A stretch of 64,000 nucleotides of DNA from Streptomyces sp. JB150 (GCF_011193355.1 NZ_CP049780.1:1161582-1225581), one strand, 5' to 3'; shown: positions 1 to 8,707, counted from the first letter of the stretch. Notes: generated by a model not told the origin, from the letters alone. Made by a program: numbers and translations.

Positions 1-728
1 ACTTCGTCTTCTCCGGCCCCTCCGGCACCGGCAAGACCACCGTCGCCCGCATCCTCGGCCGGGTCTTCTACGCGCTCGGCCTGCTCGGCGGCGACCACCT
101 GGTGGAGGCGCAGCGCGCCGACCTGGTCGGCGAGTACCTGGGGCAGACGGCCGTCAAGGCCAACGAGCTGATCGACTCCGCGCTCGGCGGGGTGCTCTTC
201 GTCGACGAGGCGTACGCGCTGTCCAACTCCGGCTACGGCAAGGGCGACGCGTACGGCGACGAGGCGTTGCAGGTACTGCTGAAGCGGGCCGAGGACAACC
301 GCGACCACCTGGTGGTGATCCTGGCCGGCTACCCCGAGGGCATGGACCGGCTGCTCGCCGCCAACCCCGGTCTGTCCTCGCGTTTCACCACCCGGGTCGA
401 CTTCCCCTCGTACCGGCCGCCGGAGCTGACCGCGATCGGCGAGGTGCTGGCCGCGGAGAACGGCGACGTGTGGGACGAGGAGTCGCTGGAGGAGCTGCGG
501 TCGATCGCCGGGCACGTGGTGGACCAGGGCTGGATCGACGAGCTGGGCAACGGGCGGTTCCTGCGGACGCTGTACGAGAAGAGCTGCGCGTACCGCGATC
601 TGCGGCTGTCCACGTATCCGGGGACGCTGACCCGGGAGGACCTGGCGACCCTGCGCCTGCCGGACCTGATGCAGGCGTACGGCGAGGTGCTGTCCGGGCG
701 GGGGCCGCAGGACCCGTCGGCGCTGTGA
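1..728 (+). CDS. AAA+ ATPase, CbbX/EccA/SpoVK type (5' end missing)
   Basis: The reading frame is already open at base 3, so the start lies upstream of the window. The visible part begins just before a Walker A motif, GPSGTGKTT, at 15-41. It continues through a Walker B segment (GVLFVDEAYAL, about 189-221) and a sensor/arginine-finger region ending in SRFTTRV near 379. This order, with the QxxLVGxYxGQT stretch between the Walker motifs, is typical of the CbbX/EccA/SpoVK subfamily, hexameric remodelling ATPases. In streptomycetes such modules can follow a long N-terminal domain (TPR or beta-helix repeats), but nothing here shows which. The gene ends in TGA and converges on the CBS-domain gene that ends at 902. 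A catalytically intact AAA+ module is certain; the substrate is unknown. Confidence 0.85.
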   Translation, partial: FVFSGPSGTGKTTVARILGRVFYALGLLGGDHLVEAQRADLVGEYLGQTAVKANELIDSALGGVLFVDEAYALSNSGYGKGDAYGDEALQVLLKRAEDNRDHLVVILAGYPEGMDRLLAANPGLSSRFTTRVDFPSYRPPELTAIGEVLAAENGDVWDEESLEELRSIAGHVVDQGWIDELGNGRFLRTLYEKSCAYRDLRLSTYPGTLTREDLATLRLPDLMQAYGEVLSGRGPQDPSAL

Positions 729-761
729 CCCGCCCGGCGGCCGCGCCCGCGGGCCGTCGGA

Positions 762-826
762 CGATCAGCGGCCTGCCGCCCCGCCCGCCGACCGCCAGGC
801 CGATCAGCGCCCTGCCGCCCCGCCCG
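762..826. repeat. 26-bp direct repeat between convergent genes
   Basis: Two copies of a 26-bp sequence beginning CGATCAGCG lie at 762-787 and 801-826. They differ at one base and start 39 bp apart. They sit in the gap between the AAA+ gene and the CBS gene, which end facing each other. No coding or protein-binding role can be assigned. Confidence 0.7.
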
Positions 827-849
827 CGCCACACCACGTGGCGCGGGCG
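821..849. terminator. Candidate bidirectional terminator
   Basis: A perfect 12-bp inverted repeat (821-832 with 838-849) encloses a 5-base loop between two convergent genes. There is no T-run, but Streptomyces terminators often lack one. It could serve either transcript. Confidence 0.5.
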
Positions 850-901
850 TTCGCGGCCGGGTGCCGAGTCTGCCGCGGTCGGTCCGGCGTCCGGCCGCTC
901 G

Positions 902-1993
902 TCAGGCGGTGAGCACCTCCTCGCCCGACCGCGGTACGGACCCCGACCGCGGCTCGGTCACCGTCGGCACGGGCTCCCGGTGCGCCGGGTCCCGTACCTC
1001 CCCGACCAACAGCTCCAGGACGTCCTCCAGGGCCACGAGGCCCAGCACCCGGCCGGAGGCGTCGGCCACCTGGGCGAGGTGGGTGGCGGCGCGGCGCATC
1101 ACGGTCAGGGCGTCGTCCAGGGGCAGTTCGGGGCGCAGGGTCGTCATCGGGCGCCACAGCTGCTGCGGCACCGCGCGGTCGGAGTCCTCCAGGTCGAGGA
1201 CGTCCTTCACGTGCAGATAGCCCATGAAGGCACCGGTGTCCGCGGCCACCGGGAACCGGGAGTAGCCGGTGCGCGCGGTCAGCTCGATGATCCGGCCGGG
1301 GGTGACCGACGGGTCCACCGTCACCAGCGACTCCCGCGTCAGCAGGACGTCCGTCACCGGGCGCGAGCCCAGCTCCAGGGCGTCCTCCAGGCGTTCGGCC
1401 TCCTCCGGGTCGAGCAGTCCGGCCTGGCCGGAGTCCTCCACCAGCCGGTTGAGCTGTTCGCTGGTGAAGACGGCCTCCACCTCGTCCTTCGGCTCGACGC
1501 GGAACAGCCGCAGCACGCCCTGCGCGCAGGCGCCGAGGGCCACGGTGATCGGCCGGCACAGCCGGGCGAAGGCGACCAGTCCGGGGCTCAGCCACAGCGC
1601 GGCCTTCTCCGGGGCGGCCATCGCCAGGTTCTTCGGGACCATCTCGCCGATGACGAGGTGGAAGAAGACGACGGTGGCCAGCGCGATGACGTAGCCCAGC
1701 GGGTGGATCATCGCGTGCGGCAGATGGATCCACGCGAAGAACGGCTCCAGCAGATGCGCGACCGTCGGTTCGGCGACCGCGCCCAACGTCAGCGAGCAGA
1801 CGGTGATGCCGAACTGGGCGGCGGCCATCATCTGCGGCAGTCGCTCCAGGCCGTAGAGCACCTGGCGGGCGCGGGCCGTGCCGAGCGGTTCGATCTGGCT
1901 GCGGCGCACGGAGACCAGCGCGAACTCGGCGCCGACGAAGAAGCCGTTGGCGAGCACGAGCAGCGCGGCGAAGAGCAGTTGGAGCACGCTCAT
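902..1993 (-). CDS. DUF21/CBS-pair membrane protein (CNNM/HlyC-like), short form
   Basis: A 363-residue protein starting MSVLQLLFAALLVLANGFFVG. The N-terminal half is a DUF21 domain with hydrophobic segments in roughly residues 1-150, including the LANGFFVGAEFALV motif. A pair of CBS domains follows at about residues 195-320. Relatives (CNNM/CorC) are linked to divalent cation, mainly magnesium, transport or efflux. Unlike its upstream neighbour it has no full C-terminal CorC/HlyC domain. Its ATG overlaps the stop of that neighbour (ATGA, 1990-1993), so the two are probably translationally coupled and may act as a hetero-oligomer. The start is set by this overlap and by homology to the neighbour's N-terminus. 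Confidence 0.88.
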   Translation of the reverse strand: MSVLQLLFAALLVLANGFFVGAEFALVSVRRSQIEPLGTARARQVLYGLERLPQMMAAAQFGITVCSLTLGAVAEPTVAHLLEPFFAWIHLPHAMIHPLGYVIALATVVFFHLVIGEMVPKNLAMAAPEKAALWLSPGLVAFARLCRPITVALGACAQGVLRLFRVEPKDEVEAVFTSEQLNRLVEDSGQAGLLDPEEAERLEDALELGSRPVTDVLLTRESLVTVDPSVTPGRIIELTARTGYSRFPVAADTGAFMGYLHVKDVLDLEDSDRAVPQQLWRPMTTLRPELPLDDALTVMRRAATHLAQVADASGRVLGLVALEDVLELLVGEVRDPAHREPVPTVTEPRSGSVPRSGEEVLTA

Positions 1994-3321
1994 CGGGCGG
2001 CCTCCAGGGCGGGGGCGGTGCGCACCAGCCGGACGCGCTCGGCGCGGTAGTGGCCGACCTGGCGCACGGCCAGGCGCCAGCCGGGCAGTTCCGCCCGGTC
2101 GCCGACGGCCGGGATCCGGCCGAGCAGGTCGGCGACGAGCCCGGCGACCGTCTCGTACGGCCCCTCGGGGACCTCCAGGCCGATCCGCTGGAGGGTGTCG
2201 ACCCGGCAGCTGCCGTCGACGTCCCAGGCGGGCCGGCCGTCCTCGGACGGGGCGGGGGCCAGGTCGGGTGCCGCGTCGAGGACGTCGTCGTGCTCGTCGC
2301 GGACCTCGCCGACGATCTCCTCGACGATGTCCTCCAGGGTCACGACCCCGGCGGTGCCCCCGTACTCGTCGACGACCACCGCGATGGGCTGCTCGCTGCG
2401 CAGCCGGACGAGCAGCGGCCGCACGGGCAGCGTCTCGGGGATCAGCAGGGCCGGCCGGGCGATCCGGGACACCGGGGTGCGCAGCCGCTCGTGGGCGGGT
2501 ATCGCCAGGGCGTCCTTGAGATGGGCCATGCCGACGACCTCGTCGATCCGCTCCCGGTAGACGGGGAAGCGGGACAGGCCGGTGGCGCGGGTCAGGTTGA
2601 CGACGTCCTCGGCGGTTGCCGACGACTGCAGGGCGCTGACCTTCACGCGCGGGGTCATCACATGCTGCGCGGTCAGCTCGCCCAGCGACAGCGTCCGGAC
2701 GAAGAGGTCGGCGGTGTCCTGTTCCAGGGCACCGGCCTCGGCCGAGTGCCGGGCCAGGGAGACCAGCTCGCCCGGCGTGCGGGCGGAGGCCAGCTCCTCG
2801 GCGGGCTCGAAGCCGAGGGCGCGCACCAGCCGGTTGGCGACGCCGTTCAGGGCGGCGATCACCGGGCGGAACAGGCGGGCGAAGGCGTGCTGCGGGCCGG
2901 CGACGAACCGCGCGACCTGCAGGGGGCGGGACACCGCCCAGTTCTTGGGGACCAGTTCGCCGACCACCATCTGCACGGCGGAGGCCAGCAGCATGCCGAT
3001 CACCACGGACACGCCGGACACCGCGCCGTCGGGGACGCCGACGGCCGTGAGCGGTCCGCCGAGCAGCTGGGCGAGGGCCGGTTCGGCGAGCATGCCGACG
3101 ATCAGGGAGGTGATCGTGATGCCGAGCTGGGTGCCGGAGAGCTGGAAGGACAGCTCCTTCAGGGAGGCGACCACCCTGAGGGCCCGTCGGTCGCCTTCGG
3201 CGGCGGCCTTCTCGGCCTCCGGGCGCTCGACCGTCACCAGGCCGAACTCGGCGGCCACGAAGAAGCCGTTGGCGAGGATCAGCAGGAACGCGGCTGCCAG
3301 GAGCAGCAGGGGGATGGTCAT
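1990..3321 (-). CDS. DUF21/CBS/CorC membrane protein (CNNM/HlyC-like), long form
   Basis: A 443-residue paralogue of the downstream gene. It has a DUF21 membrane domain (residues 1-170, LANGFFVAAEFGLV near the start), two CBS repeats (about 205-330, the second containing VVVDEYGGTAGVVTLEDI), and a C-terminal CorC/HlyC domain (about 350-430). The last is the FAD-binding-like fold found at the end of many such transporters. A role in magnesium or other divalent cation homeostasis is known for the family but not demonstrated here. It is the first gene of the pair; transcription probably begins in 3322-3476. The older label hemolysin for this family is historical and should not be read as a toxin assignment. 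Confidence 0.9.
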   Translation of the reverse strand: MTIPLLLLAAAFLLILANGFFVAAEFGLVTVERPEAEKAAAEGDRRALRVVASLKELSFQLSGTQLGITITSLIVGMLAEPALAQLLGGPLTAVGVPDGAVSGVSVVIGMLLASAVQMVVGELVPKNWAVSRPLQVARFVAGPQHAFARLFRPVIAALNGVANRLVRALGFEPAEELASARTPGELVSLARHSAEAGALEQDTADLFVRTLSLGELTAQHVMTPRVKVSALQSSATAEDVVNLTRATGLSRFPVYRERIDEVVGMAHLKDALAIPAHERLRTPVSRIARPALLIPETLPVRPLLVRLRSEQPIAVVVDEYGGTAGVVTLEDIVEEIVGEVRDEHDDVLDAAPDLAPAPSEDGRPAWDVDGSCRVDTLQRIGLEVPEGPYETVAGLVADLLGRIPAVGDRAELPGWRLAVRQVGHYRAERVRLVRTAPALEAAR

Positions 3322-3666
3322 GATGCCGCCGCCTCCGCACGGGCGCGGGCCTCGGGGAGGCGGTCCGCGCTATGTCGGCAGGGGGCGGCGCAGGTACTAC
3401 AGGACGATCCGTCCATCGCCGGAGAGGGTCACTCCTCGGGTAGCAGGAACCCCTGGCGCGCCGGGGGCACGACAGGGGCGGAGGCGCAGGGAACGCGCCT
3501 CCGCCTCACAGATTAATCAAGACAGGGGGTGGTACGGCAGGGTGAACTCCCCCGGTTGTGCCCCCGAGCCGCCCCCGGTCCGCCCCTGAGGCGGCCCGGA
3601 GCAGGTGCGGGGCGGTCCCCCGGAGCAGGCTCGTGGCGGTCCCGGAGGCAGTGCCAGGGGCCCCGG
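3322..3666. other. Intergenic region downstream of the PH-protein gene
   Basis: This 345-bp stretch lies between the stop of the PH-protein gene and the start of the CBS gene pair, both on the minus strand. It holds a strong hairpin at 3477-3505 and presumably the promoter of the CBS pair between 3322 and 3476. No convincing reading frame, RNA gene or promoter consensus was seen. Confidence 0.6.
3477..3505 (-). terminator. Candidate terminator of the rib/his/PH operon
   Basis: A perfect 11-bp GC-rich stem (3477-3487 with 3495-3505) has a 7-base loop and lies about 160 bp past the stop of the PH-protein gene. It is the first strong hairpin after that gene. No T-tract follows. Confidence 0.6.
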
Positions 3667-4119
3667 TCAGCCGTGCTGCCGGCCGGTGCGGGCCTCGACG
3701 AGGGCCCTCAGGGTGCGGGCGTGGGCAATGGCCTGCTCCTTGCCGATACCCGGCTGGATGCCGATGACGGGCAGGCTGGTGCCGTCGCTCAGGTCGAGGA
3801 ACGCCCACGGGTCACCGACGCGCAGGTTGACCTGGATGATCTCCGCCCACTCCAGCCGGCGGACGCTGCCGAAGTTGACCACCGTCACACCGGACTCCTC
3901 GGCGACGACCTTGGGCCGCGCCAGCCGCAGCAGCACCCAGGCCAGCAAGGCGGCGGTGAAGACGAAACTCAGCTTTTCGGGCGGGCTGAGACGCTCCAGC
4001 AGCAGCGCGACCAGCGACACCGTGACGAAAATCGCGGCGGCCGCGGTGAGCAGGACGGCCCGGGTCCGGGTGGGCCGGAAGGTGACGGGAAGCTCGGGCA
4101 GGGGTGCGGGTTCCGGCAT
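3667..4119 (-). CDS. Two-TM bacterial PH-domain membrane protein
   Basis: A 150-residue protein. Two hydrophobic segments (about residues 20-42 and 50-68) are followed by a bacterial PH-like domain (about 70-135) with the VNFGSVRRLEWAEI strand pattern typical of the family. Biochemical function is unknown for this group; a membrane-associated scaffold or regulator is often assumed. It begins 14 bp after the hisG stop on the same strand, so it is very likely the last gene of the riboflavin/histidine series. A similar small PH membrane protein lies beside ribH in mycobacteria (from memory, Rv1417), which suggests an old link to flavin genes rather than chance. Confidence 0.82.
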   Translation of the reverse strand: MPEPAPLPELPVTFRPTRTRAVLLTAAAAIFVTVSLVALLLERLSPPEKLSFVFTAALLAWVLLRLARPKVVAEESGVTVVNFGSVRRLEWAEIIQVNLRVGDPWAFLDLSDGTSLPVIGIQPGIGKEQAIAHARTLRALVEARTGRQHG

Positions 4120-4133
4120 CGTGCGCGCCTTCG

Positions 4134-4982
4134 TCAGAGCCGGCAGGCGTGGATGGCCGTGGTCAGGATGGCCCGCGCTCCGATGGCGTACAGGTCGTCC
4201 ATGATCCGCTGGGCGTCCTTGGCGGGCACCATCGCGCGGACCGCGACCCAGCCCTCGTTGTGCAGCGGGGAGATGGTCGGCGACTCCAGGCCCGGGGTGA
4301 GGGCGACGGCCTTCTCCAGCTGCTCGACCCGGCAGTCGTAGTCCATCATCACGTACGTCCGGGCGACCAGGACGCCCTGGAGGCGGCGCAGGAACTGCTG
4401 CACCTTCTCCTCCTCGGCGTCGGCGCCGGTGCGCCGGATGACGACGGCCTCGGACTTCATGATCGGCTCACCGATGACCTCCAGGCCGGCGTTGCGCAGC
4501 GAGGTGCCGGTCTCCACGACGTCCGCGATGACCTCGGCGACGCCGAGTTCGATGGCGGTCTCGACGGCGCCGTCGAGGTGGACGACGGAGGCGTCGATGC
4601 CGTTGTCGGCGAGGTGCTTGGCGACGATGCCCTCGTAGGAGGTGGCGACCGTCATGCCGGTCAGGTCCTCCACGCCCTTGGCCGTGCCCGGCTTGGTGGC
4701 GTAGCGGAAGGTGGAGCGGGCGAAGCCCAGCGGCAGGATCTCCTCGGCGTTGGCACCGGAGTCGATCAGCAGGTCGCGGCCGGTGATGCCGATGTCGAGC
4801 TTGCCGGAGGAGACGTAGATCGCGATGTCGCGGGGGCGGAGGTAGAAGAACTCGACCTCGTTGCCCGGGTCGACGATCCGCAGTTCCTTGGACTCGCGGC
4901 GCTGCTGGTAGCCGGCCTCATGCAGCATCTCCGCCGCAGGGCCGGAGAGTGAACCCTTGTTGGGAACGGCGATGCGCAGCAT
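4134..4982 (-). CDS. hisG: ATP phosphoribosyltransferase, long form
   Basis: A 282-residue enzyme for the first step of histidine synthesis: ATP + PRPP gives phosphoribosyl-ATP. It starts MLRIAVPNKGSL, a typical HisG N-terminus. The PRPP-binding loop ADVVETGTSLR falls near residue 165. A C-terminal ACT-like domain (about 215-282) marks the long, hexameric form that is feedback-inhibited by histidine and needs no HisZ. It lies 49 bp downstream of hisE and 14 bp upstream of the PH gene, in the same orientation as the rib genes. All expected motifs are present. Confidence 0.96.
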   Translation of the reverse strand: MLRIAVPNKGSLSGPAAEMLHEAGYQQRRESKELRIVDPGNEVEFFYLRPRDIAIYVSSGKLDIGITGRDLLIDSGANAEEILPLGFARSTFRYATKPGTAKGVEDLTGMTVATSYEGIVAKHLADNGIDASVVHLDGAVETAIELGVAEVIADVVETGTSLRNAGLEVIGEPIMKSEAVVIRRTGADAEEEKVQQFLRRLQGVLVARTYVMMDYDCRVEQLEKAVALTPGLESPTISPLHNEGWVAVRAMVPAKDAQRIMDDLYAIGARAILTTAIHACRL

Positions 4983-5031
4983 GAGGTCGGCTTCCTTTGC
5001 GTGGTGTCTTGCGGGAACGGGTGCGGGGTGC

Positions 5032-5304
5032 TTACAGGTGGGCGTAGACGTCGTCGAGGGAGATGCCGCGGGCGACCATCATCACCTGGATGTGGTACAG
5101 CAGCTGCGAGATCTCCTCGGCGGCCGCCTCCTTGCCCTCGTACTCGGCGGCCATCCAGACCTCCGCGGCCTCTTCGACGACCTTCTTGCCGATGGCATGG
5201 ACGCCCTTCTCCACCAGTTCCGCGGTGCGGGAGGTGGCGGGATCGCCGTGGGCGGCCTTGTGCTGGAGCTCGGTGAAGAGCTCCTCGAACGTCTTCTTGG
5301 ACAT
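5032..5304 (-). CDS. hisE: Phosphoribosyl-ATP pyrophosphatase
   Basis: A 90-residue stand-alone HisE that hydrolyses phosphoribosyl-ATP to phosphoribosyl-AMP. It shows the all-alpha MazG-like metal-binding pattern [13 protein letters not shown], with EEISQLLYH further on. In many bacteria HisE is fused to HisI; here it is separate, as is usual in actinobacteria. The gene sits 34 bp downstream of ribH and 49 bp upstream of hisG, so the first two histidine enzymes lie in the same directon as the riboflavin genes. Confidence 0.95.
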   Translation of the reverse strand: MSKKTFEELFTELQHKAAHGDPATSRTAELVEKGVHAIGKKVVEEAAEVWMAAEYEGKEAAAEEISQLLYHIQVMMVARGISLDDVYAHL

Positions 5305-5338
5305 GGTGGTCCTTACCCTACGCGGTTCCCGGCACCGC

Positions 5339-5824
5339 TCAGCGCCACGGTTCGGATACTGAACGCAGGGTGGCCGCGGTGGCGACCGCCGCGGTGACCG
5401 CCTCGTGCCCCTTGTCCTCGCTGGAGCCCTCCAGGCCGGCCCGGTCCAGGGCCTGCTCCTCGGTGTCGCAGGTGAGCACGCCGAAGCCGACGGGGACGCC
5501 GGTGTCGACGGAGACCTGGGTCAGGCCCTGGGTGACGCCCTGGCAGACGTAGTCGAAGTGCGGGGTGCCGCCGCGGATGACGACGCCGAGGGCGACGATC
5601 GCGTCGTAGCCGCGTCCGGCGAGCACCTTGGCGACCACGGGCAGCTCCCAGCTGCCGGGGACCCTGAGCAGGGTCGGCTCGTCGATGCCCAGGTCGTGCA
5701 GGGCGCGCAGGGCGCCGTCCACCAGGCCGTCCATCACCTTCTCGTGCCACTGCGCCGCGATCACGGCGACCCGCAGGTCACCCACATTGCGTACGGACAG
5801 CTCCGGTGCGCCCTTGCCGCTCAC
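5339..5824 (-). CDS. ribH: 6,7-dimethyl-8-ribityllumazine synthase
   Basis: A 161-residue lumazine synthase, the penultimate enzyme of riboflavin synthesis. It condenses the pyrimidinedione with 3,4-dihydroxybutanone 4-phosphate. Family signatures include [32 protein letters not shown], and the stretch [22 protein letters not shown] with its catalytic histidine. Length fits the icosahedral or pentameric enzyme. It lies 36 bp after ribAB and 34 bp before hisE, consistent with one operon. Confidence 0.96.
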   Translation of the reverse strand: MSGKGAPELSVRNVGDLRVAVIAAQWHEKVMDGLVDGALRALHDLGIDEPTLLRVPGSWELPVVAKVLAGRGYDAIVALGVVIRGGTPHFDYVCQGVTQGLTQVSVDTGVPVGFGVLTCDTEEQALDRAGLEGSSEDKGHEAVTAAVATAATLRSVSEPWR

Positions 5825-5860
5825 GTTCTCGCCTCTCCTCGGTGTTCCTGGGGTGTTCGC

Positions 5861-7192
5861 TTACTGGTCGCCGCAGGTGGCCGGCACCGCGGGGGTGTCC
5901 AGCCAGGGCAGGTCGTGGCCCATGCGGTCGCGCTTGGTGCGCAGGTAGCGGAGGTTGTGCTCGCCCGCGGTCACGGGCATGGGCTCGCGTGCGACGACCT
6001 CGATGCCGTGGCGGACGAGGGCGTCGGACTTCTCCGGGTTGTTGGTCATCAGGCGCACGCTGCGCACGCCGAGGTCCGTGAGGATCCGGGCGCCGGCGCC
6101 GTAGTCGCGGGCGTCGGCGGGCAGGCCCAGCTCCAGGTTGGCGTCGAGGGTGTCACGGCCGCGCTCCTGCAGTTCGTAGGCGCGCAGCTTGGACAGCAGG
6201 CCGATGCCGCGGCCCTCGTGTCCGCGCAGGTAGACCACCACGCCCCGGCCGGCGGCCTGGATGCGCTCCAGGGAGGCGTCCAGCTGCGGGCCGCAGTCGC
6301 AGCGCAGGGAGTGGAAGACGTCGCCGGTGAGGCATTCGGAGTGCATCCGGACCAGCACGTCACGGCCGTCGCCGATCTCGCCGTGGACGAGGGCGACGTG
6401 CTCGACGCCGTCGACGGTGGAGCGGTAGCCGTACGCGGTGAAGGTGCCGTGCCGGGTCGGCAGGTGGACCTCGGCCTCGCGGCGGACGGTGGGCTCGGAC
6501 GGGGGTGCTTCCTGCTCGAGCGGAGTCGAGAGCTCGGAGGAGCGGCGGTAGGCGATCAGGTCCTCGATGGAGATGATCGTCAGGCCGTGCTTGCGGGCGA
6601 ACGGGATCAGCTCGGGCAGCCGCAGCATCCGGCCGTCCTCGCCGGCGATCTCCACGATGGCGCCGGCCGGGCGCAGGCCCGCGAGCCGGGCGAGGTCGAC
6701 GGCGGCCTCGGTGTGGCCGTTGCGGGTGAGGACGCCGCCGGGCCGGGCGCGCAGCGGGAAGACGTGGCCGGGGCGGACGAAGTCGGACGGCTCGGCGGTG
6801 CCGGTCGCCAGCAGCTGGAGGGTGGTGGCGCGGTCGGAGGCCGAGATGCCGGTGGTGACGCCGTGCTCGGCGGAGGCGTCGACGGAGACGGTGAACGCGG
6901 TCTTCATCGACTCGGTGTTGTCCGCGACCATCTGCGGGAGCCGCAGCCGGTCGAGTTCGTCGCCCTCCATGGGGGCGCAGATCAGGCCGCGGCACTCGCT
7001 CATCATGAACGCGACGATCTCGGGGGTGGCCTTCTCCGCGGCGATGACGAGGTCGCCCTCGTTCTCGCGGTCCTCGTCGTCGACGACCACGACCGGGCGG
7101 CCGGCGGCGATGTCGGCGATGGCCTGCTCGATCGGGTCGAGGACGAGGTCCTCGGTGCCGTCGGTGCCGTACAGCAGGGGGGCGGTGGTCAT
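5861..7192 (-). CDS. ribAB: Bifunctional DHBP synthase / GTP cyclohydrolase II
   Basis: A 443-residue fusion that makes both riboflavin precursors. The N-terminal half (about 15-215) is 3,4-dihydroxy-2-butanone 4-phosphate synthase, with the acidic [14 protein letters not shown] loop and RPGHVFPL. The C-terminal half (about 235-435) is GTP cyclohydrolase II. It has zinc ligands in [27 protein letters not shown], and the LRAYELQ tyrosine expected for canonical activity. The ATG at 7192 overlaps the ribM stop (ATGA), which fixes the start within a much longer open frame. Expression should respond to FMN through the riboswitch upstream of ribE. Confidence 0.96.
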   Translation of the reverse strand: MTTAPLLYGTDGTEDLVLDPIEQAIADIAAGRPVVVVDDEDRENEGDLVIAAEKATPEIVAFMMSECRGLICAPMEGDELDRLRLPQMVADNTESMKTAFTVSVDASAEHGVTTGISASDRATTLQLLATGTAEPSDFVRPGHVFPLRARPGGVLTRNGHTEAAVDLARLAGLRPAGAIVEIAGEDGRMLRLPELIPFARKHGLTIISIEDLIAYRRSSELSTPLEQEAPPSEPTVRREAEVHLPTRHGTFTAYGYRSTVDGVEHVALVHGEIGDGRDVLVRMHSECLTGDVFHSLRCDCGPQLDASLERIQAAGRGVVVYLRGHEGRGIGLLSKLRAYELQERGRDTLDANLELGLPADARDYGAGARILTDLGVRSVRLMTNNPEKSDALVRHGIEVVAREPMPVTAGEHNLRYLRTKRDRMGHDLPWLDTPAVPATCGDQ

Positions 7193-7830
7193 GCCGGGGC
7201 TCCTTCCGGGACGGGCCGGCCCGCCCGGCGGGAGCGCAGCCACCAGTCGCGCAGGCCCCACAGGACGAGCGCGCCGTAGATGACGTAGACGAAGCCGGAG
7301 AAGGCGTAGCCGTTGGCGAAGTTGAGGGGGACGCCGACCAGGTCGACGAGCAGCCAGGCGAACCAGAACTCGACCATGCCGCGCGCCTGGGCGTACATGG
7401 CGACGATGGTGCCGACGAAGATGTAGGCGTCGGGCCAGGGGTCCCAGGACAGTTTCGGGTAGGCGGTGAAGAAGAGGGCGACCGCGACGGTGCCGGCGGC
7501 GGCCGCGGCGATCATCGCGAGGCGCTCGCGCCAGGTGGCGAACCGGACGGCGATCTGCCCGTCGCCGGAACCCTTCCTGCCGCGGCTCCACTGCCACCAG
7601 CCCCACAGCGCGACGACCATCACGACGGCCTGCTTGCCGGCGCTGCCGGTGAGGTGGCCGAAGAAGGCACCGAAGAGGATGATCCCGGCCAGGAACTGCA
7701 CCGGCCAGGTCCACAGCGAGCGCCGCCAGCCGAGGGCGAGGGCGGCCAGGCCGAAGGTGTTGCCGACCATGTCGGACCAGATGACGTGCTGGCCGAAGAG
7801 GGTGAAGGCCTCGGAGTTGAGCGCGTTCAC
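7189..7830 (-). CDS. ribM: PnuC-family riboflavin transporter (RibM/PnuX)
   Basis: A 213-residue membrane protein with about six hydrophobic segments. It carries PnuC-family features such as the tryptophan-rich [23 protein letters not shown] and WGWWQW stretches. PnuC proteins move vitamin precursors by facilitated diffusion. Location between ribE and ribAB behind an FMN riboswitch points to riboflavin rather than nicotinamide riboside. The homologous ribM of Streptomyces davaonensis (ribE1MAB5H) and Corynebacterium transports flavins. The gene starts with GTG overlapping the ribE stop and ends overlapping ribAB, so it is translationally coupled on both sides. Confidence 0.87.
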   Translation of the reverse strand: MNALNSEAFTLFGQHVIWSDMVGNTFGLAALALGWRRSLWTWPVQFLAGIILFGAFFGHLTGSAGKQAVVMVVALWGWWQWSRGRKGSGDGQIAVRFATWRERLAMIAAAAAGTVAVALFFTAYPKLSWDPWPDAYIFVGTIVAMYAQARGMVEFWFAWLLVDLVGVPLNFANGYAFSGFVYVIYGALVLWGLRDWWLRSRRAGRPVPEGAPA

Positions 7831-8429
7831 TGCGCGGCCCCCCGGGTGCCGAGCAGCCGCTCGACGTACTTGGCGATCACGTCCACCTCCAGGTTGACCG
7901 GGTCGCCGGGCTGCTTGATGCCGAGCGTGGTCAGGGCGAGGGTGGTCGGGATGAGGCTGACGGTGAAGTGGTCGTCACCGGCCTCGACGACGGTGAGGCT
8001 GATGCCGTCGACGGTGATGGAGCCCTTCTCGACGACGTAGCGGGCGAGGTCGCCGGGGAGGGAGATCTTCACGATCTCCCAGTGCTCGGAGGGGGTGCGT
8101 TCGAGGATCGTGCCGGTGCCGTCGACGTGGCCCTGCACGATGTGGCCGCCGAGGCGGTCGCCGACGGCGGTGGGCCGTTCGAGGTTGACGCGGGAGCCGG
8201 CGGTGAGGACGCCCAGGCTGGAGCGCTTGAGGGTCTCGGCCATGACGTCGGCGGTGAACTCGTCGCCCTCGTGATCGACGACCGTGAGGCAGACGCCGTT
8301 GACGGCGATGGAGTCACCGTGCTTCGCGCCCTCGGTGACGACGGGGCCGCGCAGGCGGAAGCGACAGGCGTCGCCGAGGGTCTCGACGGCGGTGACCTCG
8401 CCCAGCTCTTCGACGATTCCGGTGAACAC
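7827..8429 (-). CDS. ribE: Riboflavin synthase, alpha subunit
   Basis: A 200-residue riboflavin synthase that dismutates two lumazine molecules to riboflavin and the pyrimidinedione. Two homologous barrel repeats are visible. The N-repeat starts [11 protein letters not shown] and contains VNGVCLTV. The second begins near residue 98 with [13 protein letters not shown] and has VDGISLTV. The GTG start at 8429 gives the canonical FTGIVEE N-terminus and has an AGGAGG ribosome site 9 bases upstream (8439-8444). It is the first gene after the FMN riboswitch. The longer frame upstream overlaps the leader and lacks homology, so I rejected it. Confidence 0.95.
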   Translation of the reverse strand: MFTGIVEELGEVTAVETLGDACRFRLRGPVVTEGAKHGDSIAVNGVCLTVVDHEGDEFTADVMAETLKRSSLGVLTAGSRVNLERPTAVGDRLGGHIVQGHVDGTGTILERTPSEHWEIVKISLPGDLARYVVEKGSITVDGISLTVVEAGDDHFTVSLIPTTLALTTLGIKQPGDPVNLEVDVIAKYVERLLGTRGAAQ

Positions 8430-8431
8430 TT

Positions 8432-8468
8432 CCCGGGTCCTCCTGCCTCTTCGGGCACGGACTCCGGG
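8432..8468 (-). promoter_or_regulatory. Possible Shine-Dalgarno sequestering hairpin of the FMN riboswitch
   Basis: On the minus strand a segment at 8459-8468 can pair, with one bulge, with 8432-8440. The latter includes the last bases of the AGGAGG ribosome site of ribE and the CCGGG that follows. Such a stem would hide the site, as expected for a translational FMN riboswitch. A 12-bp palindrome at 8539-8550 may also belong to the expression platform. This is inferred from base pairing by eye. Confidence 0.4.
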
Positions 8469-8580
8469 GCTGTCGATGACGACAGAAAGGACGAGCGGGG
8501 ACACCGGGAGCGACGCCGGAGAGACCCGCCCCGGCAAGGGGACGCGTCCCTGTGGCGGCACGCACGCATGCCCGCCCGCC

Positions 8581-8707
8581 GCGCACTGCCTCCCATCCGG
8601 ACTTTAACCGTCGGTCCAGGAATTTCACCTGGTCAACCGGCCGCTGGAGGCGACCGGGTCGCGGACTGTAACCGCCGGTTCGGACTTTCACCGACCCCGG
8701 AGTGCGC
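8581..8707 (-). promoter_or_regulatory. FMN riboswitch (RFN element)
   Basis: Read on the minus strand, this leader contains the conserved RFN blocks in order. GGTGAAAGTCCGAACCGGCGG comes first in two overlapping parts, followed by ACAGTCCGCGAC. A side arm with a GGTGAAATTCC repeat leads to ACCGACGG and finally AAAGTCCGGATGGGAG. The closing P1 stem is visible as GCGCACT at 8581-8587 pairing with AGTGCGC at 8701-8707. The element lies about 150 bp upstream of ribE, so FMN should repress the whole ribE-ribM-ribAB-ribH series and possibly the his and PH genes behind it. Confidence 0.95.

Noticed and set aside
1990..3321. Haemolysin toxin
   Set aside because: The DUF21/CBS/CorC architecture belongs to CNNM-type ion transport proteins; the haemolysin label is a historical misnomer.
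4134..5304. A complete histidine operon
   Set aside because: Only hisE and hisG are here; hisA, B, C, D, F, H and I are not in the window.
5405..7279. A 624-codon plus-strand frame over ribH and ribAB
   Set aside because: It is antisense to two certain enzymes and carries no recognisable motif.
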